Shown piece after piece: positions 1 through 8,974 of a stretch of 64,000 nucleotides of DNA. Position numbers and translations under genes: made by a program. How positions within the stretch are numbered: position 1 is the stretch's first letter; the number at the start of each line of letters is the position of its first letter. A model generated the notes under the pieces. The model was not told where the DNA came from, ran no database searches, and worked only from the letters and a program-made list of their open reading frames with translations. Source of the stretch: Nostoc sp. 106C (lineage in GTDB: Bacteria > Cyanobacteriota > Cyanobacteriia > Cyanobacteriales > Nostocaceae); assembly GCF_002154725.1 (NCBI RefSeq), contig NZ_MTAW01000119.1, positions 1 through 64,000 on the forward strand, read 5' to 3'.

Positions 1-253
<253 letters not shown>

Positions 254-600
254 GTTCTTTTTCGAGTTTTTTTTCCGAAAACTTAATTCCGTTTTCAGAA
301 ATCCTGTTAAATTTTGGTTAGATTTTTGAGCTTTGCCCAAAAAAACCTGTTTGACGAGGATTGGTTTGATTTTAAGCTTTCAAAGTATTTCTTTTTCTCG
401 GTTCGGTTACTTGGGCGTTTTTGCCTCGCCCTTAGCACTTATCTAAGGTAACAACTCTCTTGGTGATTCGTCAAGGGGTTATCACAACTTTTTTTGTTAG
501 GCTTTTAAAAAAGCGATTCAAATATCGGAACCTAACATTACTCAGTTTGTCAGCTAGGGAGCTTGGGCGATCGCGATCATGATAATGGAGATGAGCTTTG
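254..600 (-). other. rRNA operon leader and upstream region
   Basis: About 350 bases without a protein gene, upstream of the 16S gene. On the minus strand the leader contains a TACTTTGAAAGCTT stretch near 378-391 that resembles the boxA-type antitermination element of rRNA leaders. This is a resemblance only. A promoter candidate lies further upstream at 445-474. The part beyond about 530 is the boundary with the transposase remnant. Confidence 0.55.
445..474 (-). promoter_or_regulatory. Candidate rRNA operon promoter
   Basis: On the minus strand a TTGACG box (469-474) is followed after 18 bases by TACCTT (445-450). The -35 matches the sigma-70 consensus in five of six positions; the -10 is weak. 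It lies about 195 bases upstream of the mature 16S end, a normal distance for an rRNA leader. No transcription start can be seen directly. Confidence 0.4.
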
Positions 601-693
601 GAAACAGTTAAGCAATGGGAATGAGTACAAACCACCAAAAAAGGTTCAGAATTGTGGTTTTAGCAAACATCCAAGTACAGATTCTCACGGCTG

Positions 694-1252
694 ATGCATG
701 AAATATATGTTTTTCGGATGGATTTGGTTGCGAGATGTTCCTCATACCATGACAACCAATCATTAGTAGATTATGTTAATAGCCAACGTCTGGTTAACCC
801 GTTAGTTTGCTTGGGGGATGGTCATGATGGCGTGTGGAATCTAGTCCAAGAGTTTGGTAAAACAGAACATTTTGAGCGTTGAGAAATCTTGGATTGGTAT
901 CACCTCAAGGAAAATCTCTACAAAGTTGGTGGTTCGTTAAAGCGATTCAAAGCTGCTGAAACTCTTTTGTGGCAAGGTCACGTAGAAACAACTCAGGCTT
1001 TATTTCATAATTGTCGTAGCAAACAGGTGAACAACTTCATTACTTATCTAGAAAAACATCGCTCTCGCATTGTCAACTACGATTATTACCAAACTGAACA
1101 ACTTTGTTCTATTGGATAGGAGTGCTGTTGAGTCTGCTATTAAACAGATTGGAGCCAGGATTAAAATTTCTGGCGCACAGTGGAATATTGAGAGTGTTAA
1201 TCAAATTCTCTCTGTTCGTTGTGCTTATCTTAACGCTTTACTTGCTATTTAA
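694..1252 (+). pseudogene. ISKra4-family transposase remnant
   Basis: The C-terminal half of an ISKra4-type transposase, recognised from LGDGHDGVWNLV, EILDWYHLKENLYKVGGSLK, the AAETLLWQG block, VNYDYYQTEQLCSIG and the terminal SAVESAIKQIGARIKISGAQ...CAYLNALLAI. It is broken. A TGA stop at 880-882 interrupts the frame just before EILDWYH, and a one-base shift near 1105-1120 moves the last section into another frame. Sequence before 694 may hold a more decayed N-terminal part. The remnant ends 55 bases before an ABC permease gene and may have separated that gene from its former upstream partners. Confidence 0.85.
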
Positions 1253-1307
1253 GTCTTTCTGCCAAAACTGGATGCTCCCCAGAAAAGAAACCCAATACCC
1301 TGTTTTT

Positions 1308-2237
1308 ATGATTCAATTGTCTTCTAAAGATTTGATCTTTATCAAACAGCGATTAACTCCTTATTTATTTTTGCTACCTGCCTTATTAATTTTGGGTTTA
1401 ACTGTCTTTTGGCCTGGTTTGCAAGCATTTTACCTCAGCTTTACAAGCTATGAGGATATAGCCCAACCACCACAATGGATAGGTGTTGCTAATTTCTTCA
1501 AGCTTTGGCAAGATGCAGTTTTTTGGCAAACTTTATCTAATACATTCCTATATCTTGTAGGTGTAGTGCCAATTCTAGTCATTGCTCCTTTAGGGTTAGC
1601 AATCTTAGTCAATCAGAAACTACGGGGAATGAATTGGTTTAGGGCTGCTTATTATACGCCAGTGGTAATTTCAATGGTAGTCGCGGGAATCGCTTGGAAA
1701 TGGCTGTATGCAGAAAATGGCTTACTGAATCAGTTTTTTAAAGCTGTAAATATTTTTCCTGAAGGAATTCCCTGGCTAACTAGCCCCAGTAAAATTTTGG
1801 GCATTGTGCCTATTTCTTTAGCAAGTGTTATGGCTGTTACTGTATGGAAAGGGTTAGGCTACTACATGGTAATTTATCTAGCAGGGTTGCAATCAATTCC
1901 TGCTGATGTATATGAAGCCGCAGCAATTGACGGTTCAGATGGTATCCGCAAACATTTGGATATTACTATTCCTTTAATGAAACCTTATCTAGTTTTAGTA
2001 GCAGTAATTTCAGCTATTTCTGCTACTAAAGTATTTGAAGAGGTGTACATTATGACCCAAGGAGGTCCACTTAATAGCTCAAAAACAATTGTTTACTATT
2101 TGTATGAGCAAGCATTTAGTAACTTGGAAATTAGTTATGCTTGCACAATTGGACTAGTGCTATTCTTAATAATTTTGGTGCTGTCAGTTGTGAGATTAGT
2201 TATTAATCAGCAAGGTAGTAACAATATCACAATATAA
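1308..2237 (+). CDS. Carbohydrate-type ABC transporter permease (MalF/UgpA type)
   Basis: Inner-membrane permease subunit of a binding-protein-dependent ABC importer, 309 residues if it starts at 1308. The N-terminus IKQRLTPYLFLLPALLIL and FWPGLQAFYLSF are typical of the first permease of sugar importers, and about six membrane segments can be seen. The EAA loop that contacts the ATPase is clear: EAAAIDGSDGIRKHLDITIP. The open frame extends upstream to 1104, but that stretch is the other-frame reading of the transposase remnant, so the ATG at 1308 was chosen; an ATG at 1272 is also possible. No binding protein, second permease or ATPase of this type is adjacent, so the gene looks like an orphan. 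The sugar specificity cannot be told. Confidence 0.85.
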   Translation: MIQLSSKDLIFIKQRLTPYLFLLPALLILGLTVFWPGLQAFYLSFTSYEDIAQPPQWIGVANFFKLWQDAVFWQTLSNTFLYLVGVVPILVIAPLGLAILVNQKLRGMNWFRAAYYTPVVISMVVAGIAWKWLYAENGLLNQFFKAVNIFPEGIPWLTSPSKILGIVPISLASVMAVTVWKGLGYYMVIYLAGLQSIPADVYEAAAIDGSDGIRKHLDITIPLMKPYLVLVAVISAISATKVFEEVYIMTQGGPLNSSKTIVYYLYEQAFSNLEISYACTIGLVLFLIILVLSVVRLVINQQGSNNITI

Positions 2238-2321
2238 GGAAATGGGAGTAAGGATAATTTACCTGCTATCTCGACCATTTTCTCATTTGTAATTGCATTT
2301 AATTACAGAGTAGTACCTGCT

Positions 2322-3110
2322 TCAATAAATTATAGTGAAAACACTTTGAATAGCTTTGACTCGCCTTTTTTGATCTAATGCTATACAAGACCAACGCCAG
2401 CGTTCTGACATCAAAGGATAAGTCTGCAAGCGGCTTTGGTAATAAGTGTTCTGTGGGTTTGCACAAATACCAAACAAACCTCTATAAACACCTCTTTCGA
2501 TATTTATGTTGCCTGCTGACAGTTCCCCTGAGGCATCACGAAAAGCCTCTACTCGTGCCCACAAAATCGCTTCGTGCCCTTCTAATCCCTGATTGAGTGC
2601 GGTGCGATAAGCAGTAGGAAAAGCATCACTGACTCTGGGAGATGCTTGATTCCATAAATCAGTTACATTTACAAATGCCTCTAAGTAGTGTTCAGGATTT
2701 AGTCCTACACGCTTCATTCTTTCGATAAGGCGAGGAATACGGCTTTGTATGCGTCTTAAACATCCAGTATCCGCATTTGCCAAATTACTACCCCCTCTTC
2801 CTTGATCAGAACACCAACCTCTATTTATCAAGCCATTACCCGGATCAATATTTTGAAAATAGTTCTGGGTTTTGCTACCATCAATCTGACAATTTCCTTC
2901 AGCTACACAAATAGCTAGTACTCCAACAGAAGAATTATTGGCAAATAGAGAGTCGAGTCTTCCAGAATACGATGAGCTAAGTCCTAAGATAGACTCTACA
3001 CTACTAGAAACTAATTTAATGGTAGGTGTTCCAACTACAAGAGCACTAACAATAGTTAACAATAGGGTGCTGAATAAATCCCAAACAATCCCTAATGACT
3101 GACGATTCAT
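2322..3110 (-). CDS. Hypothetical membrane-anchored protein
   Basis: 262 residues of unknown function. A hydrophobic segment at about 8-28 (LFSTLLLTIVSALVVG) looks like a signal anchor or uncleaved signal. The remainder is soluble and probably outside the cytoplasm, with several cysteines (in CVAEGNC, GWCSDQ, GCLRR, GICANP, SCIALD) that could form disulfides. VLAICVAEGNC...NPGNG-like text near residues 65-95 and the later Asp/Asn-rich helices faintly recall lysozyme-like or muramidase-type folds, but no catalytic motif could be assigned. It runs convergent with the permease gene and is not in an operon. Confidence 0.6.
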   Translation of the reverse strand: MNRQSLGIVWDLFSTLLLTIVSALVVGTPTIKLVSSSVESILGLSSSYSGRLDSLFANNSSVGVLAICVAEGNCQIDGSKTQNYFQNIDPGNGLINRGWCSDQGRGGSNLANADTGCLRRIQSRIPRLIERMKRVGLNPEHYLEAFVNVTDLWNQASPRVSDAFPTAYRTALNQGLEGHEAILWARVEAFRDASGELSAGNINIERGVYRGLFGICANPQNTYYQSRLQTYPLMSERWRWSCIALDQKRRVKAIQSVFTIIY

Positions 3111-3590
3111 TCTGACATTAATTACCTATCTGAACCACAAAACAAAGATGAATTTTTCCTTAATTACCTCCTTTATGAAGAAAAGTAAACAGTTATAAAC
3201 ACACTACTTATAAACAAAAAAATCTGCTTAAACAACAGTAGAAAAGTGCACTAAAATGTAAAATTTCTAAAAAAATTTCTCTTCTACGGAGTCTGCTGAA
3301 GCATCTACACTTTAAATTTTTATTCAGTAAGTAAAGAAAAAATAGTTACTTGAATAATCAGAATTTCTCGTATTCCTAAAGATGAGAGTAAATATGCCCG
3401 TTGTGCGTTGTATGTTGTAATTTTTATAATTATTTCCTACCGATTTGCATATGCTAATTTCAGGAGATATGGAATAAAAACATTGTATTTAGGCCAATTC
3501 TTCTCAGATTTGTCAAAATAGAATTTACCTGCAAAAGTACCTTTTGCAAGGAGTCTCATCCCTATTTCACTACAGAAAGGTAAAAGTATC
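3111..3590. other. AT-rich intergenic region before cp12
   Basis: About 480 bases with no credible gene. It must hold the promoters of the divergent hypothetical gene (minus) and cp12 (plus). It is very AT-rich. No terminator, RNA gene or clear regulator box was recognised. Confidence 0.5.
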
Positions 3591-3869
3591 ATGCAGACAA
3601 CTTTAGAAGTAGTTCAGGCTGCTGTTAGCGCTGACCAAAATGGCACGAAAACTATTGAACAAGCCATTTTAGAGGCTATGACCGAAGCGCGTACAACCTG
3701 CGATCGCAACGGCAAGGATTCTGCTAATTGTGCTGTAGCATGGGAAATTGTCGAAGAATTGCAAGCCGAAAAAGCTCATCAAAAGCAGGCAAAAAAACAC
3801 AAAACCAATTTAGAAAGCTACTGTGAGCAACATCCCGAAGCAGTTGAGTGCTTGATATATGATGTCTAA
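3591..3869 (+). CDS. cp12: CP12 Calvin-cycle regulatory protein
   Basis: CP12 is a small, intrinsically disordered redox linker that assembles an inactive GAPDH-CP12-phosphoribulokinase complex in the dark and so switches off the Calvin cycle. This copy is 92 residues, a little longer than the usual 75-80. Both redox cysteine pairs are present (Cys37/Cys47 and Cys78/Cys87), as is the family core AWEIVEEL at residues 50-57 between them. The C-terminal YCEQHPEAVECLIYDV is the GAPDH-binding tail; canonical tails end ECRIYED or similar. The start is supported by AGAAAGG upstream. Its stop overlaps the convergent tlyA stop by four bases. Confidence 0.95.
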   Translation: MQTTLEVVQAAVSADQNGTKTIEQAILEAMTEARTTCDRNGKDSANCAVAWEIVEELQAEKAHQKQAKKHKTNLESYCEQHPEAVECLIYDV

Positions 3870-4684
3870 TTTTCTCTTAAATCAGCGATCGCTGATTTAG
3901 TGATGTGCTGAATTGCTTCTAAATCGGGCGATGGTGTTTCGCTATCCATTCTTAACCATAAAAGATATTCGATATTTCCAGCAGGCCCGGTAATTGGCGA
4001 CCAGGTTAAACCTTGGTATTTCCAACCTAATGCTTGAGCCGCTTGCAATACATGGAAAATCGCATCTGCTTGGTCGTGTGGATCGCGCACCACGCCTTTT
4101 TTGCCCACACGGGATTTACCAACTTCAAACTGTGGCTTTACTAATAATACTGCTTCGCGGGGAGGTTGAGTTAGTTGCCACAATGCAGGCAAAATTTTAG
4201 TTAACGAAATAAACGATACATCTACGACTGCTAAATCAGGGATAGGATCGGTTTCCGCATACAACTGCTGTGGTTGTAGTTGTCGTAAGTTAGTGCGTTC
4301 GCGCAAAATCACCCGCAAATCATTGCGCAAGCGCCAGTCAACTTGTCCATAACCAACATCAATGCCGTAAACTTGTTTGGCTCCAGCTTGTAAGAGACAA
4401 TCGCTAAAGCCACCTGTAGAAATCCCACCATCTATACAAATCCGCCCTTCCACAGGAATTGCAAAAATTTCTAAAGCTTTAGCAAGTTTCTCTCCGCCTC
4501 TAGAAACAAAGCGCGATCGCTCTTTAATCTGTATTTGAGATGTAATATCAACTTCTGTGCCAGGCTTGTCAACAACCTGCTGATTCACAGTCACTTCTCC
4601 CGCCTGGATGAGCCTTTGTGCTAAGGCGCGAGAAGAACATAAATTTCTTTCTACTAAGAGTGTATCGAGTCGTTGTTTAGCCAA
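3866..4684 (-). CDS. tlyA: TlyA-family RNA methyltransferase
   Basis: 272 residues: an N-terminal S4 RNA-binding domain (about 4-65, RLDTLLVERNLCSSRALAQ) followed by an FtsJ/RrmJ-like Rossmann methyltransferase domain. The SAM-binding region reads CIDGGISTGGFSDCLLQAGA (about 84-103; family usually DvGaStGGFtd), with the later catalytic-type blocks DVSFISL and LLVKPQFEV. Characterised TlyA enzymes 2'-O-methylate cytidines of 16S and/or 23S rRNA; many bacterial homologues were first annotated as hemolysin A. The gene is monocistronic, tail-to-tail with cp12. Confidence 0.93.
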   Translation of the reverse strand: MAKQRLDTLLVERNLCSSRALAQRLIQAGEVTVNQQVVDKPGTEVDITSQIQIKERSRFVSRGGEKLAKALEIFAIPVEGRICIDGGISTGGFSDCLLQAGAKQVYGIDVGYGQVDWRLRNDLRVILRERTNLRQLQPQQLYAETDPIPDLAVVDVSFISLTKILPALWQLTQPPREAVLLVKPQFEVGKSRVGKKGVVRDPHDQADAIFHVLQAAQALGWKYQGLTWSPITGPAGNIEYLLWLRMDSETPSPDLEAIQHITKSAIADLREN

Positions 4685-4847
4685 TTAACTTGCTTTTGCG
4701 GTGGCGTTACAGCTTAATGATTGTGAGCAACTTCTATTGTGCCGGATTTGAGGCGATCGCAGTTGCAATCACCGACTTTTGCAACAATCAGCACAGTGAG
4801 TATAAATGTAATTATAATTACAAAAGTTCACATATTAGGAACAGAAC

Positions 4848-5327
4848 ATGGCTAAAACAACTTCTTTTGCGATTCTTGCACCTGTTCCAGAGATACACTT
4901 GCTGTCTGCATTAGAAACAATAGACAAGTTGGAAAATGAATTAAGCGATGAAATCATCAAAATAGCTTTTGGTAGCATGGCTTTTGAGGTATTTCGCAAA
5001 GCAGATGAATTACGTGGAGATAAACAGGTACAAGTATTAATTTATGCTTCACAATCTATAGATCAACCTCTAAACTCAGAGGCTTCTTGGCAAGGCTTAT
5101 ACATTGGTCATGCAAATTCTCGTAATGGTAGATATCCAGGTAAATCTAAGTTTCGTCCGCCATCTACTGCAACTGACAAACCTACTTGGGCAGTTTTTTG
5201 GGAAGTGCAAGAGTTAAAACGGCTAAAATCTCCAATTGCAATAGCTTCTTTAAAGGCTTTAGGTAAAAAGTCTAATTTTGCCTCTCGCTTAATTCCTGAG
5301 GAACCGTTACTAATCGAATATTACTAA
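4848..5327 (+). CDS. Conserved hypothetical protein
   Basis: 159 residues, soluble, no signal peptide and no domain that I recognise. The N-terminal third is helical (LSALETIDKLENELSDEIIKIAFGSMAFEVF broken here by position 15-45). The middle has WQGLYIGHANSRNG and a basic SKFRPPSTATDKPTW segment. An AGGAACAG Shine-Dalgarno-like sequence sits just before the ATG at 4848. Composition and codon use look like the neighbours. Function unknown. Confidence 0.65.
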   Translation: MAKTTSFAILAPVPEIHLLSALETIDKLENELSDEIIKIAFGSMAFEVFRKADELRGDKQVQVLIYASQSIDQPLNSEASWQGLYIGHANSRNGRYPGKSKFRPPSTATDKPTWAVFWEVQELKRLKSPIAIASLKALGKKSNFASRLIPEEPLLIEYY

Positions 5328-5674
5328 TTTTTGTAACTGAATATGACTATGTAATACCGAGAAAAATTTGTAACTTAATCTTCAGTTAACTGCTTTCCGT
5401 ACTTTCAAAAGTCATATTCAAAATTATTTTGATTTTTATAAGTTTTTCAGTAAAATTGCGCATTGACAAATAAAATTTATTTTAATCTTTTATCAACTTT
5501 TGTCTCGCGCTAGCTAAAGGTAAAGAAAAAATTAAAAATATTAAATTGTATTTGAAAATTTGTGTTTTTTGCACTTATATAGCTATTTAAAGAAAGCGAT
5601 CGCTTTTTTTAACACTTTCTTTGAGCGATCGCTGTTGATATTTTTAAAGGATGGACATTGCCCGCCTCTAATAT
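5328..5674. other. Intergenic region with possible apcF terminator hairpin
   Basis: About 350 AT-rich bases between two genes. It contains two HIP1 octamers and an inverted repeat at 5589-5622 with arms AAAGAAAG and CTTTCTTT, lying about 50 bases past the apcF stop on the minus strand. This could be a terminator, although it lacks a clean U-run on that strand. Nothing else was recognised. Confidence 0.4.
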
Positions 5675-6184
5675 CTAGATATCGGTCTCGCTCAACTCAC
5701 GAGTGATGTGATCAAATGGTTCTTCTACAAAGGCGGCATTAGCCACACCTGCTGCTGTCACTTGTTCCTTAACAAGTTCCTTCATAATCTGAACACCACG
5801 AACCGTTGGGCCAATGGGCACTCCTAAAGAATTGTATGTTTCTCGCAGCCCTTGCAGTACTCGCTCATCCAATACATTAGTGTTGCCAGCAACCAGCGCA
5901 TAGGTAGCATAGCGCAAGTAGTAATCCATATCCCGCAGACAAGCTGCATAACGACGAGTCGTATAAGCATTTCCACCAGGGCGAATCAACTCAGGCAGTT
6001 CTTCAAATAATTGAGAACCAGCCTGCTTGACAATTGCAGCAGCATTGGAATTAATTGTTGCCGCAGCTTGGACTCGTGCGGTACCACTTTCAAAGTAGGA
6101 TTTAAGGCTGTCGATCGCATTCCGGTCAAAATACCGTCCAGCTACGTCATAATTCTTAATTAAACTTGTTACTGCATCGCGCAT
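5675..6184 (-). CDS. apcF: Allophycocyanin beta-18 subunit ApcF
   Basis: Core component of the phycobilisome, found in the basal cylinders next to ApcE/ApcD and involved in energy transfer to the photosystems. The 169 residues match the family length. The phycobilin-attachment cysteine is in RRYAACLRDMDYYLRYATYA (Cys about 82), preceded by the conserved NAYTTRR asparagine that is methylated in beta subunits. The ATG at 6184 was chosen because MRDAVTSLIKNYDVAGRYFD is the family N-terminus and GGGAG lies seven bases upstream; a TTG five codons earlier sits on that Shine-Dalgarno sequence. As in other cyanobacteria it is separate from the main apcEABC operon. Confidence 0.96.
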   Translation of the reverse strand: MRDAVTSLIKNYDVAGRYFDRNAIDSLKSYFESGTARVQAAATINSNAAAIVKQAGSQLFEELPELIRPGGNAYTTRRYAACLRDMDYYLRYATYALVAGNTNVLDERVLQGLRETYNSLGVPIGPTVRGVQIMKELVKEQVTAAGVANAAFVEEPFDHITRELSETDI

Positions 6185-6252
6185 TCTGGTTTCTCCCAAT
6201 CATTACTATCTATGGTTTGATATTTATTTGGCTGCTTTCATGCACAGTCACT

Positions 6253-6288
6253 TTTTGTGCCAATTACAATATAGGTTTCGGCACAAAA
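6253..6288 (-). promoter_or_regulatory. Inverted repeat around the presumed apcF -10 box
   Basis: A perfect nine-base inverted repeat, TTTTGTGCC (6253-6261) and GGCACAAAA (6280-6288), about 70-105 bases upstream of the apcF start. A TATATT hexamer on the minus strand (6268-6273) lies inside it. It could be an operator or a leader hairpin. No matching regulator is known to me. Confidence 0.4.
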
Positions 6289-6402
6289 CAATCTATCCGC
6301 TACTTAAGGATTCTATGCCAAAGTTGCCCCCTCTGAGATGATATGTTTGAGTTTTGTACAGATGTTAGGGAAAGGTTAAATAACCTCTAAACTCGAAGAT
6401 CT

Positions 6403-6445
6403 GTAACAAACACTACAAATTTCTTTAATCTCCTATCCTTAGGAT
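6403..6445 (+). promoter_or_regulatory. NtcA-activated promoter of glnA
   Basis: A perfect NtcA box GTAACAAACACTAC (6403-6416, GTA-N8-TAC) is followed after 23 bases by TAGGAT (6440-6445, TAN3T). This is the canonical geometry of an NtcA-activated class II promoter, used under nitrogen limitation. It lies about 100 bases upstream of the glnA ATG. Activation of glnA by NtcA is established in Anabaena; here it is inferred from the sequence. Confidence 0.85.
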
Positions 6446-6541
6446 ATTCCAGGTGTGTCACAATTGGGTTCAGCTCAGCAGGGTCAGCAAGCTTTGAAGA
6501 TTCTAGATTGAGTTTATTTAATTGGCAGAGAAGGAGTAACA

Positions 6542-7957
6542 ATGACAACCCCACAAGAAGTCTTGAAATTGATTCAAGACCAAAAAATTCAGATGATTGA
6601 TCTGAAATTCATCGATACACCAGGGACATGGCAGCACCTCACCGTGTACTACAATCAAATCGATGAAAGTTCATTCACTGATGGCGTACCTTTCGACGGT
6701 TCCAGTATTCGGGGTTGGAAAGGCATCGAAGAATCAGACATGACAATGGTTCTCGATCCAAACACTGCCTGGATCGATCCATTCATGAAAGAGCCAACAC
6801 TAAGTATAATTTGTAGCATTAAAGAACCCCGCACAGGCGAATGGTATAACCGTTGCCCCCGCGTGATTGCCCAAAAAGCCGTAGACTACTTAGTTTCTAC
6901 TGGCATTGGTGACACAGCCTTCTTAGGCCCAGAAGCTGAGTTTTTCATCTTTGATGATGCGCGTTTTGACCAAACCGCCAACGCAGGTTACTACTACGTA
7001 GACTCCGTAGAAGGTCGTTGGAATTCTGGTAAAGATGAAGGTCCTAACCTCGCTTACAAACCACGCTTTAAAGAAGGTTACTTCCCAGTTGCACCCACGG
7101 ATACTTTCCAAGATATCCGTACAGAAATGCTGCTGACGATGGCAGCCTGCGGCGTACCCATTGAAAAGCAACACCACGAAGTTGCCACAGGTGGTCAGTG
7201 CGAACTGGGTTTCCGCTTTGGTAAGCTAGTCGAAGCTGCTGACTGGTTGATGACTTACAAATATGTCATCAAAAACGTTGCTAAGAAGTATGGCAAAACC
7301 GTCACCTTCATGCCCAAGCCATTGTTTGGTGATAACGGTTCTGGGATGCATACTCACCAGTCTATTTGGAAAGATGGCAAGCCTCTGTTTGCAGGCGATA
7401 AGTATGCTGGCTTGAGTCAAACAGCGCTGTATTACATTGGTGGTATCCTCAAACACGCACCAGCACTGTTGGCAATTACCAACCCCACAACTAACTCTTA
7501 CAAGCGCTTAGTACCTGGTTACGAAGCACCAGTAAACTTGGCTTACTCCCAAGGTAACCGTTCGGCTTCTGTGCGCATTCCGCTGTCTGGCACTAACCCC
7601 AAAGCCAAGCGTTTAGAGTTCCGTTGCCCAGATGCTACCTCTAACCCTTACTTAGCATTTGCTGCCATGCTTTGTGCTGGTCTTGATGGGATCAAGAATC
7701 AAATCGATCCTGGCGAACCTTTAGATAGAAATATCTATGAACTCTCTCCAGAAGAATTGGCGAAGGTTCCTTCTACTCCAGGTTCTTTAGACCTGGCATT
7801 GGAAGCGCTGGAAAACGATCACGCGTTCTTAACAGACACTGGTGTATTTTCAGAAGACTTTATCCAAAATTGGATTGAGTACAAGCTAGTTAACGAAGTT
7901 AAGCAGCTACAACTACGTCCTCATCCCTACGAGTTTTACATGTATTACGATTGCTAA
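6542..7957 (+). CDS. glnA: Glutamine synthetase type I
   Basis: Makes glutamine from glutamate, ammonium and ATP, the entry step of the GS-GOGAT cycle. 471 residues, the usual GSI length. Visible are the beta-grasp N-domain with [13 protein letters not shown], the metal ligands in [10 protein letters not shown], the [15 protein letters not shown] block, the [11 protein letters not shown] loop, the ATP-binding NRSASVRIP and the [21 protein letters not shown] signature. The tyrosine that is adenylylated in enterics is present (NIYELSPEE), but cyanobacterial GSI is instead controlled by inactivating factors, one of which is encoded next door (gifA). A GAAGGAG ribosome site precedes the ATG. The gene is monocistronic, with an NtcA promoter and a strong terminator. 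Confidence 0.99.
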   Translation: MTTPQEVLKLIQDQKIQMIDLKFIDTPGTWQHLTVYYNQIDESSFTDGVPFDGSSIRGWKGIEESDMTMVLDPNTAWIDPFMKEPTLSIICSIKEPRTGEWYNRCPRVIAQKAVDYLVSTGIGDTAFLGPEAEFFIFDDARFDQTANAGYYYVDSVEGRWNSGKDEGPNLAYKPRFKEGYFPVAPTDTFQDIRTEMLLTMAACGVPIEKQHHEVATGGQCELGFRFGKLVEAADWLMTYKYVIKNVAKKYGKTVTFMPKPLFGDNGSGMHTHQSIWKDGKPLFAGDKYAGLSQTALYYIGGILKHAPALLAITNPTTNSYKRLVPGYEAPVNLAYSQGNRSASVRIPLSGTNPKAKRLEFRCPDATSNPYLAFAAMLCAGLDGIKNQIDPGEPLDRNIYELSPEELAKVPSTPGSLDLALEALENDHAFLTDTGVFSEDFIQNWIEYKLVNEVKQLQLRPHPYEFYMYYDC

Positions 7958-8058
7958 TTGCAATAACTGGCACGAGAAAGCAGAAAGCAGAAGGAAAAAA
8001 GCTGATGAGATAAGTTTTTCTACCTTTTGCAACTGGATATTTCTTGCTGCTAATTTTT

Positions 8059-8086
8059 AAGCCACCCTAGAGGGTGGCTTTTTTTT
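8059..8086 (+). terminator. Rho-independent terminator after glnA
   Basis: A perfect nine-base-pair stem, AAGCCACCC and GGGTGGCTT, with a TAGA loop and a run of eight T residues. It lies about 100 bases past the glnA stop. It separates glnA from the convergent gifA. Confidence 0.93.
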
Positions 8087-8213
8087 AGAGTTAATCACGC
8101 TACGGATGCAAAATCCGCTTAAAAATCAAGGGGGCATTTATGAAGGCTGAGACACCTGAATTTGCCATTGATGGTCTATTGTCTCCTTCAATTGTGCTCA
8201 GAACACTTGCAAC

Positions 8214-8414
8214 CTAACTCATCCCAGCATGGCTACTGCCATAAAGTGTCCGAGTAGCTTGGTCTATCTTGCCTTGAATGGGGTTCCAGTAGTGGGACAT
8301 TTCTTCAGGAAGACCGAGTTCTTGTGCGCTACGCATCAGCATCGATTGTTGACGCTTCTTGACTTCTTGATATTGACGCGCCATGATTGCACGAGATTTT
8401 TCTTGAATAGACAT
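8214..8414 (-). CDS. gifA: Glutamine synthetase inactivating factor IF7
   Basis: Small basic protein that binds and inhibits glutamine synthetase when ammonium is plentiful. 66 residues, the expected IF7 size. Features typical of the family are the positively charged N-terminal helix (MARQYQEVKKRQQSMLMRSA) and the conserved C-terminal block HYWNPIQGKIDQATRTLYGS, whose arginines and lysines contact the enzyme. The gene is convergent with glnA, the same arrangement as in Anabaena. An NtcA box overlaps its promoter, consistent with repression under nitrogen limitation. In Synechocystis the stable effector and sRNA control differ in detail; nothing of that is visible here. Confidence 0.93.
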   Translation of the reverse strand: MSIQEKSRAIMARQYQEVKKRQQSMLMRSAQELGLPEEMSHYWNPIQGKIDQATRTLYGSSHAGMS

Positions 8415-8471
8415 AACTTAGTCCTTCCTAATTTTTTACTTATAGATAATTGATTAATTTCCTCTTTATTT

Positions 8472-8503
8472 AATATAGCAAACAATTCTGTAACCAATGT
8501 TAC
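8472..8503 (-). promoter_or_regulatory. NtcA-repressed promoter of gifA
   Basis: A perfect NtcA box GTAACCAATGTTAC (8490-8503) ends 12 bases before a TATATT -10 hexamer on the minus strand (8472-8477). The box overlaps the expected -35 position, so bound NtcA would block RNA polymerase. The gifA ATG is about 58 bases further downstream. Repression of gif genes by NtcA is known in the group; the geometry here is read from the sequence. Confidence 0.82.
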
Positions 8504-8941
8504 AAAATAGTCTTTTGTAATAAAAGTTAATATTAAGCTGAAAGTTTTCTAGGGAGAAAAGTCGAAAAAATTCATCACTAATCTGGCTAAAACTGCTATT
8601 GCACTTAAACATCTGGCTTTAGGGTGGTCTAACCGCAAGACTCACACCTGCCTCAAGGTCGATTGTTTATTCGTTACACTTATTTATATTTGAGTAGTAA
8701 AAGTCTCAGAAAGCTCAAAATCAGTGCGTGGAGTTCAAAATACCTTACAGGAAGCGAGTCTGTAGGTATCTACAAAATTCAAATTTTTAAATTCTGGGCT
8801 TTTACAGCATTGAGAATAGGATCTTTTGGCGGCGATCGCTAAATACAGACAACTCTCTACCTCTGGCAATTAGAGTATTTTTTTTAAACGACGCAGCGCG
8901 AGTGTAGTAGTTAAGGCTAAGTACGTTACCATCAGAAACAG
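8504..8941. other. Intergenic region between gifA and the ferritin-like gene
   Basis: About 440 bases with no gene that I can support. It must hold the promoter of the plus-strand ferritin-like gene. No terminator or RNA gene was recognised; a HIP1 octamer lies near 8833. Confidence 0.4.
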
Positions 8942-8974
8942 ATGAAAATAGAGTTTATAAAAGTTAATAAAGCT

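Noticed and set aside
1104-1307. N-terminal extension of the ABC permease frame
   Set aside because: It overlaps the transposase remnant in another frame, and family N-termini match from 1308.
4690-4847. Frame starting at 4690 that overlaps the next gene
   Set aside because: It continues only into another frame of the gene at 4848 and lacks protein character.
8415-8489. Search for a glutamine riboswitch in the gifA leader
   Set aside because: No glnA-motif core sequence is present; control by the NtcA box is sufficient.
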